Shown here: positions 20,705-24,106 of the stretch, one piece after another | Layout: each line of letters opens with the position of its first letter | Position numbering within the stretch: position 1 is the stretch's first letter | Source: CAZVCJ01 sp964625745 | GTDB taxonomy: Bacteria; Chloroflexota; Anaerolineae; VGOG01 | NCBI GenBank assembly: GCA_964625745.1 | Contig: CAZVCJ010000053.1 | Coordinates: forward strand, 1 to 24,106 | Reading direction: 5' to 3' | Length of the DNA stretch: 24,106 nucleotides | Notes under the pieces: generated by a model | The model's input: only the letters and a program-made list of their open reading frames with translations | Databases searched by the model: none | What the model was told of the DNA's origin: nothing | Translations under genes and position numbers: made by a program

Positions 20705-22244
20705 CTGCATCACCTTCGGTGGGTATTCCCGCTCGCCCATACGTTTCCGCGAGCTCGGCTAATCGGGCAATGTGGCCATCGTTGAGTGCGTTGGCAGGCA
20801 AACGCCAGGTCCAGTTTCCCGCTGCCTGGCTGGGCATGTTCATACGGGCCTCGCTGGCCAGACTGAGCACATCCTGCACGGGAAATATCGCCAGCGCCGC
20901 AACGGATGAGGCCGCCAACCGCATCAGCGCCCACGCGATATCGTCTGGCGTGTAGCCCAGGTAGCGCGTACAGAAAGCCTGCTCAGGCTCAGGCGCGGAC
21001 GCAAACCACCCGCGAGTGGTGTCGTTATCGTGACTGCCGGTATAGACCACGCAATTGGGTTCGTAGTTGTGTGGAAGGTACGGGTTGGTAGCATCGTCGC
21101 CAAAGGCAAACTGGAGGATCTTCATCCCTGGGAATCCAAACCCGTCCCGCAGCGCTTCCACCTCGGGGGTGATCACACCCAGGTCCTCCGCGATGATGGG
21201 CACGCCACGCCCTGAGCCTGCCGAAGGGTCACCCAGCGCGCTGAAGAGGGCTTCGAAGAAGGCCGCGCCCGGCCCTTTCACCCAGCGTCCATTGACCGCC
21301 GTCTCTTCGCCCGCCGGCACCTCCCAGTATGCTTCGAAGCCCCGGAAGTGATCAAAGCGCACCATGTCAACCTGGTGCAGCGCGATGCGCACTCGCTCGA
21401 TCCACCATTGGTAGCCCTGGTCAGCCATCGCATCCCAGCGGTAAAGGGGATTGCCCCACAACTGCCCCGTCGGGCTGAAGTAATCGGGTGGCACGCCCGC
21501 CACCACCGTTGGATACCCATCTTCGTCGAGGGGAAACAGGTCCTGGTGCGCCCAGACGTCCGCGCTGTCGTAAGAGACATAGATGGGGATGTCGCCAAAG
21601 ATCAGGACCCTGTGTTCGTTGGCATAGCGCTTCAACTCGCCCCACTGCTTGAAAAACTGGTACTGCATGAACTTATGAGCCATAATGGCAGGTGTTAGCC
21701 GCTCACCCCACGTGGCCAAGGCGGTCGGTTCGCGCTGCCGTAGCTCACGCGGCCACGTGTCCCAGGCCTTTCCGCCGAAGTGCTCTTTCAGCGCCATGAA
21801 GAAGGCGTAATCGTGCAGCCAGATGCCGTCGTGTTCGGCGCAAAAGGCGTTGAAAGCAGCCACCTCGGCCGGATCGGCCTGGGTCGCAAACTGTTGATAT
21901 GCTCCCAGCAGGAGCGGCTTCTTCCAGGTTATCACTGGGCCGAAGTCAACCCGCTCCTGGGGGAAGACAGGCGCCTCCTTTAGGGCCTCGTGCGGGACAT
22001 AGCCCTCGTGGGCCAGGCGGGCCAGGTCAATAAGCAGCGGATTGCCAGCGAAGGCCGAAAACGTCTGATAGGGCGAGTCCCCGTAGCCCGTAGGGCCTAG
22101 CGGCAAGACCTGCCAGACCGTCTGCTGGGCCGACGTGAGGGTATCCACCCAGCGGTAAGCCGTTTCGTTGATCTCGCCTATGCCAAAGCGTCCCGGTAAC
22201 GACGTTGGATGTAGCAATAAACCAGCGGAACGTTCCAGTTGCAC
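20685..22244 (-). CDS. malQ: 4-alpha-glucanotransferase (amylomaltase, GH77)
   Basis: A 519-residue cytosolic enzyme that transfers alpha-1,4-glucan segments between chains (disproportionation). The N-terminus SAGLLLHPTSLPGRFGIGEI and GPTGYGDSPYQTFSAFAGNPLLIDL are diagnostic for GH77. Catalytic residues are the nucleophile D298 in MVRFDHFRGF, the acid/base E353 in PIIAEDLG, and the third Asp in YTGSHDNDTTRGW. The start is GTG 22244 with GAGGAAG 6 bases upstream. A 24-bp unit at 21205-21228 adds exactly eight residues (PSAGSGRG, about 340-347) directly before VPIIAEDLG. It overlaps the debranching gene by 20 bases. The glgA stop is about 105 bases upstream. Confidence 0.95.
   Translation of the reverse strand: MQLERSAGLLLHPTSLPGRFGIGEINETAYRWVDTLTSAQQTVWQVLPLGPTGYGDSPYQTFSAFAGNPLLIDLARLAHEGYVPHEALKEAPVFPQERVDFGPVITWKKPLLLGAYQQFATQADPAEVAAFNAFCAEHDGIWLHDYAFFMALKEHFGGKAWDTWPRELRQREPTALATWGERLTPAIMAHKFMQYQFFKQWGELKRYANEHRVLIFGDIPIYVSYDSADVWAHQDLFPLDEDGYPTVVAGVPPDYFSPTGQLWGNPLYRWDAMADQGYQWWIERVRIALHQVDMVRFDHFRGFEAYWEVPAGEETAVNGRWVKGPGAAFFEALFSALGDPSAGSGRGVPIIAEDLGVITPEVEALRDGFGFPGMKILQFAFGDDATNPYLPHNYEPNCVVYTGSHDNDTTRGWFASAPEPEQAFCTRYLGYTPDDIAWALMRLAASSVAALAIFPVQDVLSLASEARMNMPSQAAGNWTWRLPANALNDGHIARLAELAETYGRAGIPTEGDADDLSHD
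21205..21228 (-). repeat. 24-bp unit in malQ
   Basis: On the minus strand it reads CCCTTCGGCAGG followed by CTCAGGGCGTGG, translated as PSAGSGRG. Removing it restores the expected ALGD-VPIIAEDLG of the GH77 family. Confidence 0.75.
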
Positions 22245-22260
22245 GGCATCTTCCTCGTCT

Positions 22261-22350
22261 GGGATGAGTAACGGGTGAACGGGTAGCGAGTCAACGAGGG
22301 ATGTGTAGAGTCACTCGTTACCTCATTGACTTGTCAACTCGTTGACTCCT
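22261..22350. repeat. ACTCGTTAC-type repeat between glgA and malQ
   Basis: Perfect 11-bp inverted repeat GAGTCAACGAG (22288-22298) and CTCGTTGACTC (22338-22348), with further related strings between (CACTCGTTACCTCATTGAC). It lies immediately after the glgA stop codon (22350-22352) and resembles the repeat at 12934-13027. It may terminate or attenuate read-through from glgA into malQ. Confidence 0.55.
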
Positions 22351-23882
22351 CAACTGAGCTCCAAAGCCTTGTGATACAATTCTACATACTTCCGAGCCGA
22401 GTCTTGCCACGAGAAGTCCGCCCTCATTCCTCGCTCCATCAGGGTTCGCCAGGTGTCTTTGCGGCGATAGGTCTCCACGGCCCGCTTCACAGCAGCCAGG
22501 AGTGCCTCTTCGCTGTAGTCTGAGAAGGCGAAGCCACTGCCCTGGCCTGTGGCTGGGTCATAGTCTTGCACCGTGTCGGCCAGGCCGCCAGTGCTGCGCA
22601 CGATGGGCACGCTGCCGTAGCGCATGGCGATGAGCTGCCCCAGGCCGCAAGGCTCGAAGCGCGAGGGCATGAGAAAGGCGTCGCTGCCGGCGTAGATGCG
22701 CCGCGCCAGAGCACCGTCGAACTTAAGGAAGACCGCAGCCTGGCCCTGATACTTCTTGGCCACGTTAGTGAAAATCCTGTGGTAACGCTCCTCGCCCGTG
22801 CCCAGTAGGACGAATTGAAGATCCATCTCCATCAGTTGCTCGCTGGCTTCGGCCAGAATATCGAAGCCCTTCTGGTCGGCCAGGCGCGAGATCATGCCAA
22901 CCAGCAAGACGTCAGGGTCCGGAGGGAGTCCCGCTTCCCGCTGCAGGGCCAGCTTGTTCTCGATTCGCCCCTCCTCTTTTCCCCCCAACCCTTCGGCCTT
23001 GCTCAGGGCAGGCTTTGGGGGGGAGGAGGGGGGGGCGATGTCGTAGTTGACGGAGATGTCTGGGTCGGTGGCCGGGTTCCAGACCTCGTAGTCCAGGCCA
23101 TTGAGGATGCCGAACAGACGATCCTGACGCCGGGCCAAAATGGGGTGCAGCCTCTCTCCGTATTCAGGGGTGAGGATCTCCTGGGCATATCTCTCGCTCA
23201 CCGCGTTGATGACGTCGGCGAACAGGATGCCCCGGGCCATCAAGACGACTACCTGGCTCAGACCATCTCCCCCCGTTCCCCCCAACTTTGGGGGGCCAGG
23301 GGGATGGGGTATGAGGCCGTAATCGGCCAAGCCGGCGAACTCCAGAAGCTGGGGGCCGAAGATGCCCTGGTACGCCAGGTTGTGGATGGTGAACACGGTC
23401 GCTGTGTTGGTGAAAAAGGGATCGTCTTTGTAGATCGTCTCCAGCCAATTGGGGATGATGCCGGTGTGCCAATCGTTGCAGTGGATGACGTCCGGCTGCC
23501 AGTCGAGCTTTTGGAGCATCTCCAGGGCGGCTCGGCAGAAGAAGACGAATCGCTCCCCGTCGTCATCGTAGCCGTAGACCTCCCGGCGGGCGAAGTATTT
23601 GTCGTTGCCAACCAGGTAGGCGGGCACCCCCTCGACGACGCTCTCGAAGATAGAGGCCAACTCGTGATCGGAGCCAGTGGGCACGGGCAGCGAATCCAAA
23701 ACCTTGGTCAGCCCGAACCTGGCCTCGTTAATCAGTCCGTATTTAGGCAGCGCCAGTCTGGCGTCGTGCCCCAACTGCCGCAGGGCCCTGGGAAGCGATC
23801 CGGCCACATCGGCCAGCCCCCCCACCTTGGCGAAAGGCACCGCTTCGGCAGAAACAAGCAGTATCTTCAGTGATTTGTTCAT
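22350..23882 (-). CDS. glgA: Glycogen synthase (ADP-glucose type, GT5)
   Basis: A 510-residue cytosolic enzyme that extends alpha-1,4-glucan from ADP-glucose. The N-terminal domain starts KILLVSAEAVPFAKVGGLADVAGSLPRAL with the KVGG substrate loop (K19). It continues with DVIHCNDWHTGIIPNWL and TVFTIHNLAYQGIFG. The C-terminal domain carries GMISRLADQKGFDIL, DAFLMPSRFEPCGLGQLIAMRYGSVPIVRSTGGLADTV and a closing helix. ATG 23882 has GAAGGGA 5-6 bases upstream. Two in-frame repeat insertions interrupt it: PHPPGPPKLGGTGG at about residues 192-205 and PPSSPPKPALSKAEGLGG at about 284-301, both in regions where other GlgA proteins have short loops. Confidence 0.95.
   Translation of the reverse strand: MNKSLKILLVSAEAVPFAKVGGLADVAGSLPRALRQLGHDARLALPKYGLINEARFGLTKVLDSLPVPTGSDHELASIFESVVEGVPAYLVGNDKYFARREVYGYDDDGERFVFFCRAALEMLQKLDWQPDVIHCNDWHTGIIPNWLETIYKDDPFFTNTATVFTIHNLAYQGIFGPQLLEFAGLADYGLIPHPPGPPKLGGTGGDGLSQVVVLMARGILFADVINAVSERYAQEILTPEYGERLHPILARRQDRLFGILNGLDYEVWNPATDPDISVNYDIAPPSSPPKPALSKAEGLGGKEEGRIENKLALQREAGLPPDPDVLLVGMISRLADQKGFDILAEASEQLMEMDLQFVLLGTGEERYHRIFTNVAKKYQGQAAVFLKFDGALARRIYAGSDAFLMPSRFEPCGLGQLIAMRYGSVPIVRSTGGLADTVQDYDPATGQGSGFAFSDYSEEALLAAVKRAVETYRRKDTWRTLMERGMRADFSWQDSARKYVELYHKALELS
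22989..23012 (-). repeat. 24-bp unit inside a C/G palindrome in glgA
   Basis: On the plus strand the unit begins CCCTTCGGCCTTG, flanked by CCCCCCAA (22981-22988) and CTTTGGGGGG (23013-23022). The same palindrome is uninterrupted about 270 bp away at 23278-23295. Insertion position and flanks match those in the permease gene at 10776-10799. Confidence 0.75.
23278..23295. repeat. Uninterrupted C/G palindrome in glgA
   Basis: CCCCCCAACTTTGGGGGG, the empty form of the host palindrome filled at 10776-10799 and 22989-23012. It lies within the in-frame insertion encoding PGPPKLGGTGG. Confidence 0.7.
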
Positions 23883-23911
23883 CGTTTCCCTTCGCTGAGA
23901 TTTGCTCTCAC

Positions 23912-23940
23912 ATTATACACCAGATTCGTGAAGTTGGGAA
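23912..23940 (-). promoter_or_regulatory. Predicted glgA promoter
   Basis: On the minus strand TATAAT (23912-23917, perfect) and TTCCCA (23935-23940, four of six) are separated by 17 bases. Transcription would start near 23905, about 23 bases before ATG 23882. The -10 box contains the TAA stop codon of the upstream transferase gene (23913-23915), so the promoter lies in the end of that gene. Confidence 0.6.
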
Positions 23941-24106
23941 GAGGCTGTCAAAACCACCGCCATGGCCGTAGAGAGGAGACGGGTGTCGGCTGTGTCGGCG
24001 CGGGAATTGATGATGATGGGCACTTTGGCCCCCACCACCAGCCCGGCCATACGGCCACCCGCCAGGTATTGAATGGCCTTAGCGGCGGTGTTACCCGCCA
24101 CCACCC
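23913..24106 (-). CDS. Phosphate butyryl/acetyltransferase, C-terminal end (partial)
   Basis: The last 64 or so codons of a gene that begins beyond the right edge. VAGNTAAKAIQYLAGGRMAGLVVGAKVPIIINSRADTADTRLLSTAMA is the conserved C-terminal segment of the phosphotransacylase family, closest in pattern to phosphate butyryltransferase (Ptb) and to the fused enoyl-CoA hydratase/phosphate acetyltransferase proteins. These enzymes convert acyl-CoA and phosphate to acyl phosphate and CoA. The part seen cannot tell butyryl from acetyl specificity. The stop lies 30 bases before glgA. Confidence 0.8.
   Translation of the reverse strand, partial: VVAGNTAAKAIQYLAGGRMAGLVVGAKVPIIINSRADTADTRLLSTAMAVVLTASSQLHESGV

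Noticed and set aside
20970..21000. 24-bp unit in malQ around GCTCAGGCTCAGGC
   Set aside because: There is no CCTTCG half, and the encoded PEPEQAFCTRYLG fits the normal GH77 protein.

Overview
The window looks like a piece of a GC-rich bacterial chromosome, most likely from an anaerobic or facultative member of the Chloroflexota (Anaerolineae-like). That placement is an inference. It rests on the gene families (GH57/DUF3536 protein, short-form alpha-glucan phosphorylase, GH133 debranching enzyme, large GT39-type membrane protein with repeated C-terminal beta domains) and on the many short dispersed repeats lying between and inside genes. No rRNA, tRNA or CRISPR array is visible.

Layout. Positions 85-1726 hold a complete insertion sequence with one DDE transposase (minus strand) and inverted ends. 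Next come a 115-bp palindromic element (1757-1871) and then plus-strand genes: an orphan beta subunit of a Na+-translocating decarboxylase (1941-3059); a winged-helix/nucleotidyltransferase gene and an overlapping HEPN gene (3127-4153) that resemble an MNT-HEPN toxin-antitoxin pair; a 1085-residue membrane glycosyltransferase (4171-7428); a membrane-anchored TPR protein coupled to a Mth938-like protein (7452-9757); an L-lactate/glycolate permease (9962-11593); and an AGXT2-like class III aminotransferase (11653-12936).

From 13024 to the right edge every gene is on the minus strand and most belong to alpha-glucan storage. Read in the direction of transcription they are the end of a phosphate butyryl/acetyltransferase, glycogen synthase (glgA), 4-alpha-glucanotransferase (malQ) overlapping a debranching enzyme, ribose-5-phosphate isomerase (rpiA), ribulose-phosphate 3-epimerase (rpe), alpha-glucan phosphorylase (glgP), and a GH57/DUF3536 gene interrupted by an in-frame TGA. 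Together these synthesise, debranch, rearrange and phosphorolyse glycogen, with two pentose-phosphate isomerases alongside.

The most unusual signal is a family of 24-bp units (8 codons; halves CCCTTCGRCARG and CTCAGGRCRYSG). They sit inside the coding regions of the glycosyltransferase, permease, debranching enzyme, MalQ and GlgA without breaking the frame. They insert into one another near their centres and into the centres of other palindromes. One exact 24-mer occurs in two different host repeats at the same CAAG context, and for two other filled palindromes an empty version is present in the window. Other repeat families (GTTTCAC-type, ACTCGTTAC-type and GTCATTGCGAGG-type palindromes) fill the gene borders and in places supply the stop codons.
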